Below are positions 11,031 to 21,909 of a stretch of 64,000 nucleotides of DNA, in pieces; position 1 is the stretch's first letter; each line of letters opens with the position of its first letter. The stretch covers positions 434,001-498,000 of the forward strand of contig JAKUDP010000004.1 of the NCBI GenBank assembly GCA_022570795.1, in the 5' to 3' direction. Below the pieces are notes generated by a model. The model was not told where the DNA came from. It saw only the letters and a list, made by a program, of their open reading frames with translations, and did no database searches. The DNA is from Sphaerulina vaccinii. Lineage: Eukaryota > Ascomycota > Dothideomycetes > Mycosphaerellales > Mycosphaerellaceae. The position numbers and the translations under genes were made by a program.

Positions 11031-12319
11031 CAAAGGGGTGGGAACTCCGTCACATCATCCAGCTTAGGGACTGGACGTTGAGCTTCCCATGCATCGAGCT
11101 TCCTTGCACGAGGTCGCTTCTCACGCCACACCTTTACTTTTCGATCGGTGTCAGTGTCTCTGAAACGGAAACCCTCTCTGAGCAAAGCTCGCCGTTTCTT
11201 GAGGCTCATGTCTGGCACATCCTTCGCGGAAGATGTCCTTCTGTGAGCAGCTGTTCTTGGGTCGATGAACAACTCCTCAATAGATGCAAGTTCCTTCATA
11301 GCGTCCACTTCTGGAGTGCCAGAACTCAGCTGCTCCATGATCCGATCTCGAGCCCACTCGCTTTCGACGCAATATGGTACAGATGTGCATACACTGAACT
11401 TTGGAACTCCGTACAGCTTCTTAAGGCTTGGAGATAGCCGCTTGAAACTGGAAGGGTCATCGATGTTGAATGCCATGCCAGGCTTCATGACTTGTAACAA
11501 GTTTCCCGCGCGAAGCCTGAAGATGTTGGTTCCAAAGTCCCCAAATCTGAGGATTTCGCTGAAGAGCCGATCATGGAAGAGCTGATCAGATTCTCCGTTT
11601 GCCACATCATGAACAGAATCTAGTCCTCGCCCTTCAAAAGCTATCGCGGACTTGGGAAGTACGTAAGTCTTCTTTTGGATATTGTCCAGCCATTCTTTGG
11701 TGCGCGCCCTGGTAACACCATATCTCTGCAGTTGTGCCTTGGACGGCATATAATGTGGTGCCTCGATGCGAGCAAAAGTCTGTCGGACACGTCGCAGGAA
11801 AGGATTGTCGACAGTACACATGCTGCAACGGCAGCTCCGCTTACTTGATGCCGGTGCTGGTGCTGGGAAATTGTTGGTCACATACGATTCGACAAGAGCC
11901 TCAGCAACCTCTTCGAGGATGTGCTGGGTATTTCGCAAGGTTGGGTCTTCTGCAGTATCCCGTAATGACAGCCAGAAATGGACAAAGGCCCTGCTATCGT
12001 TATGGTATCCATCAAGATGGCCGTCTGGCAAAGAGAGTCCACGATACTCCAGGAATTCGAACAGACTATCGACAAAGTCCTTCTCGCGAACCTCGAAGAG
12101 CTTCTTAACCTGGTCCTCAAGGCCACTGATGTGCCTAGCACGGATTGGCCTTGTGATCTGGTTCTTGTTCTTCTCGTCGTCGATGACCTGGCAGAAGTGC
12201 TTCGACACCTGGCGCATTCGTTGAACTTGCTTTGCTGGTAGATTGGACAAAATTTTGATTTCGATCTCCACTGGGAGGTCGCTGATGGTGCCCTGAGGCT
12301 TGGTCGCTTGAGGCGCCAT
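11018..12319 (-). CDS. F-box protein
   Basis: Single exon, 433 aa. The frame extends further upstream (to about 12409), but the ATG at 12319 has a strong context (ACC before ATG) and puts the F-box at the N-terminus. Residues about 12-50 (ISDLPVEIEIKILSNLPAKQ followed by MRQVSKHF) form a typical F-box, the Skp1-binding module of SCF ubiquitin ligases; substrate unknown. The middle holds a short Cys cluster (CRCSMC), and the C-terminus is rich in Arg and Lys. The rest of the protein is unlike any family I recognise. A second, unrelated F-box gene lies at 26.7-28.6 kb. Confidence 0.8.
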   Translation of the reverse strand: MAPQATKPQGTISDLPVEIEIKILSNLPAKQVQRMRQVSKHFCQVIDDEKNKNQITRPIRARHISGLEDQVKKLFEVREKDFVDSLFEFLEYRGLSLPDGHLDGYHNDSRAFVHFWLSLRDTAEDPTLRNTQHILEEVAEALVESYVTNNFPAPAPASSKRSCRCSMCTVDNPFLRRVRQTFARIEAPHYMPSKAQLQRYGVTRARTKEWLDNIQKKTYVLPKSAIAFEGRGLDSVHDVANGESDQLFHDRLFSEILRFGDFGTNIFRLRAGNLLQVMKPGMAFNIDDPSSFKRLSPSLKKLYGVPKFSVCTSVPYCVESEWARDRIMEQLSSGTPEVDAMKELASIEELFIDPRTAAHRRTSSAKDVPDMSLKKRRALLREGFRFRDTDTDRKVKVWREKRPRARKLDAWEAQRPVPKLDDVTEFPPLCGRK

Positions 12320-13116
12320 GGTGTGCGTTGTGTTGTGTGAGATGTAAGTGGTTTGATAACTTCTCGAAATATTTCTTGACTGTTGATCTGGGTTGGGTAA
12401 TAGTCCCACTGGAAGTGCAGGAGTGAATTATATATTCGGAGTAGAGTCATGATGTGAGAAAAGTCCTATTGGCGAGAATTTCTTCATGCCGAATGCTAAT
12501 GTCCTCACTTTTTATATTGACCACACTGGGATTATATGGAAGAAGAAAGGACAGCTAAGAGCTAGTCAAAAAGGCCCAGACTCCTCTTCTCGTTATCTCG
12601 CCCGTCCCCGCCACAGAGATGGAGCTGGTGACAGTGACCTTGAACGCATCACTATACAGAGACTGTTATGTCAGACGCAGTTCTGGCTATGCAGTCAAGT
12701 CGCCAAGAATACCACGGTACACTTTTGTCGAACCACATAACCATTCCCATTTGGCAACTTGAGCCACATGTGAGAAGAGAGAACTTAATGCTCTGTAAGT
12801 CAAGTACCATAAGAAGATGTCTCTCGTCGCCTCTCCAGCTGGGAGCACCGTCTACGCTGCTCGAAACGGAACTGCTTCGTCCAGAGATTCGAATCAAAGG
12901 GAATGGACACAAACGCACAATTTAATGAGTTTCATACTTGATTAGTTGATTACTCTCTCACTCTTGAAGCAATCTATGCAGTCTGAGGTAAGGGCAAAGC
13001 AGGGACCACAACGGCTATGTTCTTCGAGCTTTGATATTGGCCAAGCTATTATATATGCTGTCATGTATTATAGTCCCAAGAATATCTTTTATACAGCAAA
13101 ATGCATCACCCTTCGT
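12320..13116. other. Intergenic, no gene seen
   Basis: Upstream region of the F-box gene and downstream region of the next minus-strand gene. Only short ORFs; no repeat or RNA gene recognised. Confidence 0.6.
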
Positions 13117-15936
13117 TCATATCTCACGCCTGAAGACTCTCGGTGTACCAGCGTCTCCAACTCCCGATTGTGTACCTTTAGAAGAAACATCAGGTCCAAA
13201 TAGATACATTCCATCTTCGAGCCCTGCCCAACCAGAGAAGTCCACAGGTTCTGTGAAATTGGTGATCGTCATACGACTTGCAGTATGTATTTCAGCTTCC
13301 TCGTCATCTGCCATTTCCGGGTCTGACTCGCGCTCCGATTGCAGTGTGGTGCGAACACTCATCCTCGAATCCGGCGACCAGCGTCCGGCGTCAGTGCGGC
13401 CTACGGGACTGACTGATCTTTCTGTGACTCCCGGGAAGCCGGTAAGAGGACTGGATGGAGGAGGCATCATTCTTCTTGATAGACTGGAGAAAGCACTGGC
13501 AGATCTTCCCGCGACGCTGAGACTGGACAGAGGCGAAAGATGTCGAGAGCTTAATGTTTCCGCCTGTTCAAGCGCACTCATAGACACCAAGGTCTCGGCA
13601 GCGTCCTCGGCCTCTAGAGAAGGAAGTGCAAAGTCACTAGCCAAGGAGTTGTCCGCTGCAATAGAAGGGACCTTGACGTCATCTGTACGGGAATCGTTCG
13701 CTTCGAGAGAAGAAAGTCCAAGGTCACCATGGGAGGGAGCCTCTGCAGGTTGCGTGAAGAAGGGATCGCTGGAATCGCTGACATTGCTGAATGTTTCTGG
13801 TCTGATTGGTACTGTAGCAGGAGTTCCATCTGGTGTGGGCGGCTCGAATTTGAAGAATTCGAAGTCGTAGTCGAAATCTACCACTTCGGGCCGCGGTACA
13901 GACATGGTTGCTGCGGCTGCCACATGTTCTGTTGGTTCTGGGTCTGGTTCAGGTTCAGATTCACGTTCTTCTGTGATGGCTGGAAGTGCCGAATCGTATT
14001 GTTGTGTATCGCTGCTTTCACCGCCGCTGCGTTCCTGGCTTGCTGGAGTACCCTGCCTTTCTATGTCAGACTCGGCAATGTGACTGCTCGGGAAGTGTGT
14101 ATCGTACATTGCAGGGTCTGTCATCGACGACGATACATTCTGCTGCTGCGGCAGCTGTGGTTGGTAGTACGCCGCAAATGGATTGATGGCATTCTGCGAC
14201 GGGAAGCCGTCGAAACTGCTCTGTCCATAGCGAGCGTTCCAGGCGGGCCGTAGTTCTGGGACGTGACGGAGGCGTTGATCTTGATCGTAGTCTCCTGTCA
14301 GCCCGAAATGCTGGGGATTGTCTCGAGGGTTGAGTGCATTTTGTGGCATGTGCGCACCAGCTCGAGCAGCTGCATAATCTGCTGTAGCTGGAGACTCCCG
14401 GACCGCAGGCTCATTCTGGAATCGTTGCTGCTTATGTCGCTTCAGTTCCTCCTGCCGCTGTATCCGCTGCCTTGCTTGTTCCTCGGTCAACGAAGGCTGA
14501 TTTCTCGTTGCCTGCTGGTTGGAGAACCATTTAGCCGGGTCATTACGTGCTTGCTCGACGAGAGTTGGCTGGGTTGGAGAAGGCCATGAAGACTGGTCGG
14601 TACCGTTCGAACCGCTGAGAACTGAATCGTGCGGGTATTGTTGATCATACTGCTGAAGATTCAGCTGCGGGTTGTGAGCCTGGAATTGGAAAGCCGGACT
14701 AACGAAAGGCTGGCTAAAAACTGACTGCATCTGCTGCGGGTACTGGTTTCTTGACCAATCTTCATTGAAAGGCGCAAAACAGTTAGAACCATCAGTACGA
14801 GCCATATTGAAGGACTGCATAGCCCAGTCTGCAGGGAACCCATATTGTGAGTTGAAGTTCAGCTGTGGGTCGAAAGCTTGCGCTGATGGAAGCGAATTGC
14901 CAAACTGAAGATCCGGTGGCTGGCTCTGTGGGAACAGAGTGGCCTGCGCCTGCTGGTATGATGTACCTGAAGGTGGTAGGCCGTATGGTAGGGTATAGCT
15001 TTGACTCGGCTGAGAGAAAGCATTCCGTCTGTTCGACGTGGAGGTAGATTGATGTCGTTGCGTGGTCATGTTGCGACTCTGCTGCATTTTTGGGGTGGTG
15101 CGCATCCGATCCCGATGTGCTGCAAGCGTTGGACCCTGTTCACGCGCAGGAGCTGGGGCTGGAACTGGCTGTACTGGCGACTTCGTGGACTCCGGCGGAG
15201 CTGGAATTTGCCCAGGGGCTGACTCGGAAGGATGCGATCTTCTGTTCCGCTTCTGTAGCTTCCTTCGCGGATGCTTTGGCGCAGTGTCGACCGCATCGTC
15301 GTCGTCGTCATCCTCACGAGTGCGTTTGCCAAGTACACGTATACTCATATCACTGAATTTCTTGATCACAAGCATTGGATTCAAGTGTCCGTGGCGTTTC
15401 TCCGGACGCTTCCGGTCCATGGACTGAGATTGTGCGACTTGGTCCTCCTCTGCCTGCTCATCCTGCATTTGCTGTAGACCTTGTGCAGCAAGCGGCATAT
15501 CACGCATCGACAAATGCTCTGGCTTTGATCTGGCGAGCGGCACATCCTCGAGGTCATGCTGTTGCGTTTTGCTTATATGGCGTGTATTGAACATTGGAGG
15601 CTTTGCTATGTCCGGTGCAAAGCTTACGCGTCTCTGCTGAGCATGTGTCTGTGAAGGGCTAGAAGCTGTCGGTGGAAGTGGTGGTAACTGGTCAATTGAT
15701 GTAGTTCGCGGACTTTGTAGTTGCTCCATAGTGTCGTAGTCAAAGCCGCTGGGCACGCTAGTGCCATTGCGTGGTTTAGACCAGCTCAGGCCGAAAGGCA
15801 TTCTTCTCCTGTTCCGATCCTGGTCCGATTCGTCCCGCTTTCGTTTGACCATTGCGACTGCGACGTGCTCACTTTCATAGAAAGAAGCGTTGTCCCACTC
15901 GAAGCTGTGAGCAGCATGGAGGGCCGGACGCGACAT
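13117..15936 (-). CDS. Large disordered hypothetical protein
   Basis: Single exon, 939 aa from the ATG at 15936 (adenine at -3); the open frame continues to 16119, with another in-frame ATG at 16068 in a weaker context. No known domain is visible. The N-terminal part has basic clusters such as KRKRDESDQDRNRRR that look like nuclear localisation signals. The middle (about residues 300-640) is rich in Gln, Pro, Ser and Asn. The C-terminal third is acidic with short degenerate repeats (GLSSLEANDS and ALPSLEAEDA) and ends in a more ordered-looking segment (EPVDFSGWAGLEDGMYLFGP). A nuclear, perhaps transcription- or chromatin-related role is only a guess. It is divergent from the equally disordered gene at 16.8 kb. 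Confidence 0.75.
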   Translation of the reverse strand: MSRPALHAAHSFEWDNASFYESEHVAVAMVKRKRDESDQDRNRRRMPFGLSWSKPRNGTSVPSGFDYDTMEQLQSPRTTSIDQLPPLPPTASSPSQTHAQQRRVSFAPDIAKPPMFNTRHISKTQQHDLEDVPLARSKPEHLSMRDMPLAAQGLQQMQDEQAEEDQVAQSQSMDRKRPEKRHGHLNPMLVIKKFSDMSIRVLGKRTREDDDDDDAVDTAPKHPRRKLQKRNRRSHPSESAPGQIPAPPESTKSPVQPVPAPAPAREQGPTLAAHRDRMRTTPKMQQSRNMTTQRHQSTSTSNRRNAFSQPSQSYTLPYGLPPSGTSYQQAQATLFPQSQPPDLQFGNSLPSAQAFDPQLNFNSQYGFPADWAMQSFNMARTDGSNCFAPFNEDWSRNQYPQQMQSVFSQPFVSPAFQFQAHNPQLNLQQYDQQYPHDSVLSGSNGTDQSSWPSPTQPTLVEQARNDPAKWFSNQQATRNQPSLTEEQARQRIQRQEELKRHKQQRFQNEPAVRESPATADYAAARAGAHMPQNALNPRDNPQHFGLTGDYDQDQRLRHVPELRPAWNARYGQSSFDGFPSQNAINPFAAYYQPQLPQQQNVSSSMTDPAMYDTHFPSSHIAESDIERQGTPASQERSGGESSDTQQYDSALPAITEERESEPEPDPEPTEHVAAAATMSVPRPEVVDFDYDFEFFKFEPPTPDGTPATVPIRPETFSNVSDSSDPFFTQPAEAPSHGDLGLSSLEANDSRTDDVKVPSIAADNSLASDFALPSLEAEDAAETLVSMSALEQAETLSSRHLSPLSSLSVAGRSASAFSSLSRRMMPPPSSPLTGFPGVTERSVSPVGRTDAGRWSPDSRMSVRTTLQSERESDPEMADDEEAEIHTASRMTITNFTEPVDFSGWAGLEDGMYLFGPDVSSKGTQSGVGDAGTPRVFRREI

Positions 15937-16851
15937 GGTGAACAGTGCAAGGTGAACTACATCGTCCTGGCGTCGCAGGGCCGATCTGCGCTGCTTTACC
16001 ACAGTGTACAGCGATCGCGCTGACTTAGCCGGAACAGAATTTACGGATTGAGTTGCGTTGAAATTCATACGGTACCTGGTTCCACATGCTGTAGATTGAG
16101 CCTCTCGATATCGCACCAAGTAATGCTAGGAAACGTTGATGATAGGAAGATCGGGCCGTAGACTTTGCGGGAAGCCGAATATCTCTTCAGGAGTAAGGCG
16201 GATCGTACCCGAATAGCAACATTGCGCATGACAAAACCACGGAACCATCGGTTGCGAAGAGCGTCAAGCAAGCAGGCTTTCCGAAGACAGGGCAGATCAT
16301 CTGTGATCGAGACTGCGTATCGCGGATTGCGTTGTGCATTGAGACTGCCTCATCATCCCACAGTGCATAACTGTGAGATGTCGTTAGTACCACGCGGTGT
16401 ACAGGAATAGAGCATGAAGAGGTGCCTTGAGAGCCTTATCCATTTGTCTTCAGTTTCCAGATCGCAGATTCGTCCTCCTTCATGTGATAATTCTGGCAAA
16501 GCCTTTGATAGGCTGGCCAGTTCGGAGCTCTGTCGCATCTGTCATAGAAGTAGTCGTCCGTTTCGCATCCTCGTGTCTTATTTCTTCTTCATCAACATCA
16601 GCCTTGTCACCCTTGAACGCATACATACCAGCCTACAGCAGCATCAGCGCGGAGAGAAGAATCTGCACATCAGCGCATACTACACCATCAGTCTGTCCCA
16701 ACGCATACATATCAGCAGAAGGGAACAGCTCAAATCAAGCATACGCGCAACTAGCACCCACTCTTGACAATCAAGACCTCTCAGCTTCAGGGAAGTCAAG
16801 ACCACCAAGCGCTCGCACACGAAGCTGTTGGAGTAGCACACGACATAACAG
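15937..16851. other. Divergent promoter region of two hypothetical genes
   Basis: About 0.9 kb between head-to-head genes. Contains only short ORFs, including an open extension of the 13.1-kb gene; expected to hold 5' leaders and both promoters. Confidence 0.5.
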
Positions 16852-19805
16852 ATGTCAGGGACGCGCCACTTCTGGAGTATCCCTTCCAGGAAGGTGCCAG
16901 CCAAGGACAAGTCATTCCGCGCAAGGATGAATCGTCTCTCACTGCGTCTGAGCCCACCAAATCACCGTTACCGCCTGTCTCCGGAAGATCAAGCGACTGA
17001 GGCGACTGAGGCAACCGAGCGTCGGGGAGCAGAGGTTTCGTCGAATCATCCAGAAAGCGGAGAAGGCGATGTGTCCTTTGGCCAAAAGCTTCGAAGAATG
17101 GTACCATCTCCATGCTTCAGCAGACGAGGCAGACCGACCAGCCAAGATGCGAGTAATACAGAGCACGATCCCATTCCTGAGCAAACCTTACCGCCCCAGC
17201 GCACCCTGAATGGCGCTGGGGTCAGCATAGTGGATACTTCTGCGGCTGTACCTGGTAGCATTGACCTAATGCGGCATGACCCGCGAAGTTTCCGTGGTGA
17301 ACTCCAGCGACACAATGCGATCAGACGTAAGAACCGAGAACGACAGCCAAACGGATCCTATGAGACTGGCAGAAAAGGCGAACGTGTCTTCTTCGAGAGC
17401 AGCCGTGACGAAGCCAGATGGCAAGGAAATCGGCGGAGCTTGCGAAATTCGATGAGATCGGTACGGAGTCCACGGACGACTGGATTTGAATTATTGCCAT
17501 TGCATCAAGATTCTGCACTTGTGCTACCACCACACCTGACAGCAGAGCCGAGTTCTTCAAGGACGTCGAGAGAGCGCGAGTCGGATCATCAAGGCAGAAG
17601 ACCTGTCGGCGATACCGGTCCGAATGCTGCCGTCAATTGGCCTAAGTTGGAAAGCAATGATGTTCAGGAATCAGACCTTACAGTCTCTGCAGCATCGATA
17701 AACGAGGACGACCTTACGCTTACAGTCTTGCTTCGGCTCCATCACGATAGGTGTCGGGCTCTCGCGGATGACACCACTCAGGAAATCGACATTAGTCACA
17801 TTACCGCTCGCGGCGAAACAAGCCAACAAGGGCCGCACCCAACAGTTTGTCATACACCACGTTCTCACTCTGGTGTGATAGAGACTGCCTCACCAAGTGA
17901 GGTGGACGAGGACAAACAGCGCGCAAATCGGCTCACACGACAGCAAGCGAGAGTCGATCAGCGTTCGACAGCAGCTTGGTGGAGAAGTCCGAGAGGGAGT
18001 GTTCGCAGTTCCAGATCCTGAACGGGTACAGACCAACCACATTGCAGGCTGTAGCTGCTGAAGGAAAGGCAGAGCTTTCAAAGACAGCGGCGGTCAACAT
18101 GCGTCGAGGCGCAGGAGTCCCAGCGTTCCCGGGCGAACTGGACACAGACAGTCCGAGTTCACTTCCTTCGCCAGCCAGGCCAGCGGGACAGAAGAGAACA
18201 CACACTTCGCGTCATGACTCGCGTCAATGGAGTGTTGGCAGTAGCACAGCGGCGAAGAGCCGACAAACCTCAGTGGCTTCTGAACGTGCGAGTCGACAAG
18301 CCTCAATAGCACCGGCCGTCTCTCCAACAGCTCTGCCAACACGCCATCACGAGGCGCATTATATGAGTGTTACCAGTGCATCGAAAAGTCGGAAAGGCTC
18401 GCAAATCGTAGCAGTGTCTCCTCCGGCAAGGCGACAGTCTTCGAGGGCTGGAGCAGTGGTCCCGGCAGCGCTACCGACTGCCAGTGGTCCGAAGCAGAAA
18501 GCGTCCTCCCAGAAGGAGACCAATGCACTTGAGTCTACACCTCTGTCTACCAGCCCAGGCGAAGCGGTTGCAGAGTTCCGAGCTTCAAAGCATGAACCAT
18601 CGATAGGGAGATTGCAAAGGGAGCGAGATCTCCTGGCACGGCTGTCGAAAGGTACAGCAGCCACTACATCTAGGACAGCGCAGAAGCAGTCAGGATCAGA
18701 GAAAGCAACTCTGAAGCGTGGCTCGGCCATACCTAGAAGGCCCGGGACACAGAGAAAAGAGCTCATGCAACGTCTGAGTAGGGGCCGTGGTCGAGAACTA
18801 GCTCCACCAGCAGTCCTTAAACAGGAGGACCATGTACAAGTCGCCGACCCGATAGTGAAAGATGTCGCTGGAGTCAAAGTGGAAGAGTGTGCACCGGGAC
18901 CAGACTTCATGTCCCTCAGCTCGGGCTCGAGCGAGGAGGCCAACGAAACACCAGAGTCTAAGCCGGAAGAGATGAACGCAGGAGCGGAGAAGGAAACACC
19001 TGAAGTGGAGCCAAACGGGTCCCAGGACAAGACTCCAGATATCAAGCAGAGCTTGATCGATAACGAGCGCGTTCAGCACAGTCTCCAAAGACTCAACGAG
19101 ATCTTGAGCCCAGATCCAAACCCCAGAGAAGTCGACTTCGAGCGCACCCAGCAATGTCATCAAAGCCTCAATGAGATCCTAGATGGAGCCGACGAGTTCT
19201 TGCAAAGAACTGCAAGACACGATCGATGGGCTTCCGCTTCATGTGCTTCTTCTCCAGATCAGATCAACACAAGCGTGCATCGAAGTAGATCTCTTTGCAT
19301 ACCTCGAAATAGTGTTGATGGACAACGTCCAGCTTGGATGAACATCGGCCATTTTAGGAATGCTTCATGGCCAGTTGAAGAGCGGAAGAGGAGTTCGTCG
19401 GAAAGTCCTAGGTCTAGAGTACGATCGATGGATGTAGAGAGAGGGACGGGTATATTCCCTCATAGACCAATACGTGCTTCCATCTCCCAGGCGCCAGAGA
19501 GCTGCCCGGATATTGAGCAGGATTATGTCCACATTGCTCCGCCATTAACTCCGACAGTGCACCATCAACGCGAGCAGACTGAAGCAGAATATCAGCAGCA
19601 AGTGCTAGATGCCATGGAAGCTCAGCAGCAGATTGTCGATGCAGAGAACCTGGAGTCGCTAGCCAAACAGAGCAGTTTCGTGGAACATCTTCACGAGAAT
19701 GAGGACATCTTGAGAAGGTATGGAGTGGAGCTCGAGCCTAAACGTAGGGCGATGAGTGGGAATTGGTTGAAGAATTTGACGAAGATGAAGCAGCGTCTGT
19801 CGTGA
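16852..19805 (+). CDS. Large disordered hypothetical protein (two exons)
   Basis: Exons 16852-17896 and 17944-19805, product 968 aa. The two reading frames are joined by a 47-nt intron with donor GTGAGG, a CTCAC branch site and acceptor CGACAG; this removes the frame change cleanly. The protein is rich in Ser, Arg, Pro and Glu, and I recognise no domain. A repeated motif occurs at about 18.6-19.2 kb (VQHSLQRLNEILSPDPN and CHQSLNEILDGADEF), and the C-terminus is predicted helical (QQVLDAMEAQQQIVDAEN). The ATG at 16852 is the first in the frame; the one at 16927 is an alternative. Large antisense ORFs across 17.9-19.2 kb are shadows. Function unknown. Confidence 0.7.
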
Positions 19806-20126
19806 TGGGTGGTATACATTCGGATCTTGGATGTATGACTTCTGCGTATACCTGCTTGAATTGAATCGTAGCGTGCAGCTCTTCTGGTCTTCGTCTCCTA
19901 TCCTCGCGACTGTGTGGCCGCCGGATGCCTTTGATGTCTTGATCTATATTGTTCCGAGATTGATGATTGTGTAGGAAGGAGCGACGCGCGTGAAGTGAAG
20001 TGAGATGGAGTGCGGACCTGCCTCCGCCCAAGCTCGGCAGGCGTCATCGTGCATGGACAGCAATGGCATTGAAGAAGCTCTTCGTTACCTCTTCCTGTGC
20101 ACCTATACACCTACTCATAAACCACA
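19806..20126. other. Short intergenic region upstream of ETR1
   Basis: 321 bp holding the 3' end of the hypothetical gene and the ETR1 promoter; nothing else seen. Confidence 0.6.
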
Positions 20127-21293
20127 ATGGCACCCTCAAGATCACTTCTAACGGCATTTCGCCACCCAGTCAGCATTTCCGCCACTCAATGCCGCTGCAT
20201 ATCCGCCTACGGCTACGAACAAGCCAAAGCTCTCATACTCCCATCCCACGGCGAACCAAAGGATGTCCTACGGCTCCATAGCCATAGTATATCACCTCCC
20301 ACAGGCGATGCAGTTACGATTCGATTCCTTGCATCGCCTATAAACCCCGCGGACATAAACCAGATCCAAGGCGTCTACCCAACAAAACCTTCATGGACCA
20401 CCGCATTAGGAACACCAGAGAATGTAGCTGTGGGAGGAAATGAAGGTGTTGCGGAAGTGATAGCTAAGGGGGGAGGAGTCAAAGGGTTGGAGAAAGGAGA
20501 TTGGGTGATCATGAAGAAGCAGGGATTTGGGACTTGGAGAACTCATGCGCAGACTACGGCATCTGAACTCGTGAAAGTGGAGAAGGACGGTCTGAAAGCT
20601 GAGCAGGTTGGGACTGTTTCTGTGAATCCTTGTACAGCTTACCGAATGCTTAAGGACTTCGTTCAATTGAAGCCTGGGGAGGATTGGTTCATGCAGAATG
20701 GCGCGAACAGTGGAGTGGGCAGAGCAGCGATTCAACTCGGAAAGTTGTGGGGGTATAAAAGCATCAATGTTGTGAGGAAGAGGGAGACCGGACATGAGGA
20801 TCTTGTGAGAGATCTGAAGAATCTCGGAGCAGATGTTGTTGTCACTGATGAGGAGATGAGATCAAAGGGCTTCCGCGATCAGTTGAAAGAGTTCACGAAT
20901 GGTGGGAGAGAGAAGGTCAAACTTGCACTCAACTGCGTCGGTGGAGCTCTAGTGAATGATATGGCCAAACATTTGGCTCCTGGGAGTCCCGTGGTGACAT
21001 ATGGAGCTATGAGCAAGCAGCCTGTGCAGTTGCCCATGGGATTGCTCATCTTCAAGGATATCAACTTTCATGGCTTCTGGGTCAGCAGGTGGGCGGACAA
21101 GAATCCTGAACAGAAGAAGGCTTGTGTTGATGAGATTCTGGACTTGACGAGGCAGGGCAAGTTCCAGGATATCCCTATGGATGCTGTGACGTGGAATTTT
21201 GATACCAAGCAAGACGAGCTTGTGAATGCTGTGCAAGGAACGCTGGAGGGCTTCAGAAGTGGGAAGGGTATCTTCTTGTTTGGGAAGACCTAG
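20127..21293 (+). CDS. ETR1: Mitochondrial trans-2-enoyl-[ACP]/CoA reductase (Etr1/MECR)
   Basis: Single exon, 388 aa, adenine at -3 of the ATG. A zinc-free MDR-superfamily reductase that performs the last NADPH-dependent step of mitochondrial type II fatty acid synthesis, which supplies octanoate for lipoate and supports respiration. The N-terminus (MAPSRSLLTAFRHP, no acidic residues) looks like a mitochondrial targeting peptide. Visible motifs: SPINPADINQIQGVYP, which contains the conserved active-site Tyr of Etr1/MECR; the nucleotide-binding NGANSGVGRAAIQLGK; and VVRKRET for the NADPH phosphate. No zinc-binding Cys cluster is present. Length matches the family. Confidence 0.92.
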   Translation: MAPSRSLLTAFRHPVSISATQCRCISAYGYEQAKALILPSHGEPKDVLRLHSHSISPPTGDAVTIRFLASPINPADINQIQGVYPTKPSWTTALGTPENVAVGGNEGVAEVIAKGGGVKGLEKGDWVIMKKQGFGTWRTHAQTTASELVKVEKDGLKAEQVGTVSVNPCTAYRMLKDFVQLKPGEDWFMQNGANSGVGRAAIQLGKLWGYKSINVVRKRETGHEDLVRDLKNLGADVVVTDEEMRSKGFRDQLKEFTNGGREKVKLALNCVGGALVNDMAKHLAPGSPVVTYGAMSKQPVQLPMGLLIFKDINFHGFWVSRWADKNPEQKKACVDEILDLTRQGKFQDIPMDAVTWNFDTKQDELVNAVQGTLEGFRSGKGIFLFGKT

Positions 21294-21909
21294 AGATGCG
21301 TAGGTAGACGCGAAGAAGAGATGTTGAGACCCAGTCGACTGTGGCATGCTGCCAGTGCTCAAGCTTGAGCTGCATCTCATGCCGTGGCGATACAGATTGA
21401 AAAGTGATCATTCTGGTACGGCGTGAAGGGTTGCCGTTAGCGACGAAACTTACTTCACTACTAGGCAACGGCTTCACATAACAGTGCTGTCGTATCCTAG
21501 AGACTGTCGAAGAGCACAGCAAAGTCTGCGATCTTTGCACATGGCGGCTGGCACAAATGGACGACACGAACGCACTTCACTCGAAAACTTCACTTCACTT
21601 GAGGCTTGCACTCCACTCCACCTGAAATTTGTGGCTCACCTTCCTTATTTGTCCATGCCCAAACACCAGCTCTCGCACGATACAATCAGCGCACACTCCT
21701 CGGACCTCGAGTCATCACCGACCTTTTATCACAAGCAGTCTCATCATCAGCTGTCGTGGCAAGAGATTGTTCTCAATCTCAGATCATTCGAGCACCCACA
21801 CAGGCTCAGATCGCGCAGTACGTGGCTGAAAGGACAGGTCCCTCCAATACACCTTCCGTAGAATCGACATCTTTCACGGCGAGCTGAAGGAGGTCATCGC
21901 TTTTCCAAC
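21294..21909. other. Intergenic, no gene seen
   Basis: 616 bp with overlapping short ORFs of low-complexity type; probably the promoter and leader of the BTB gene. Confidence 0.55.

Noticed and set aside
18359..19045. Long antisense ORF within the disordered gene
   Set aside because: Shadow of a long GC-rich coding exon; the sense frame continues on both sides.
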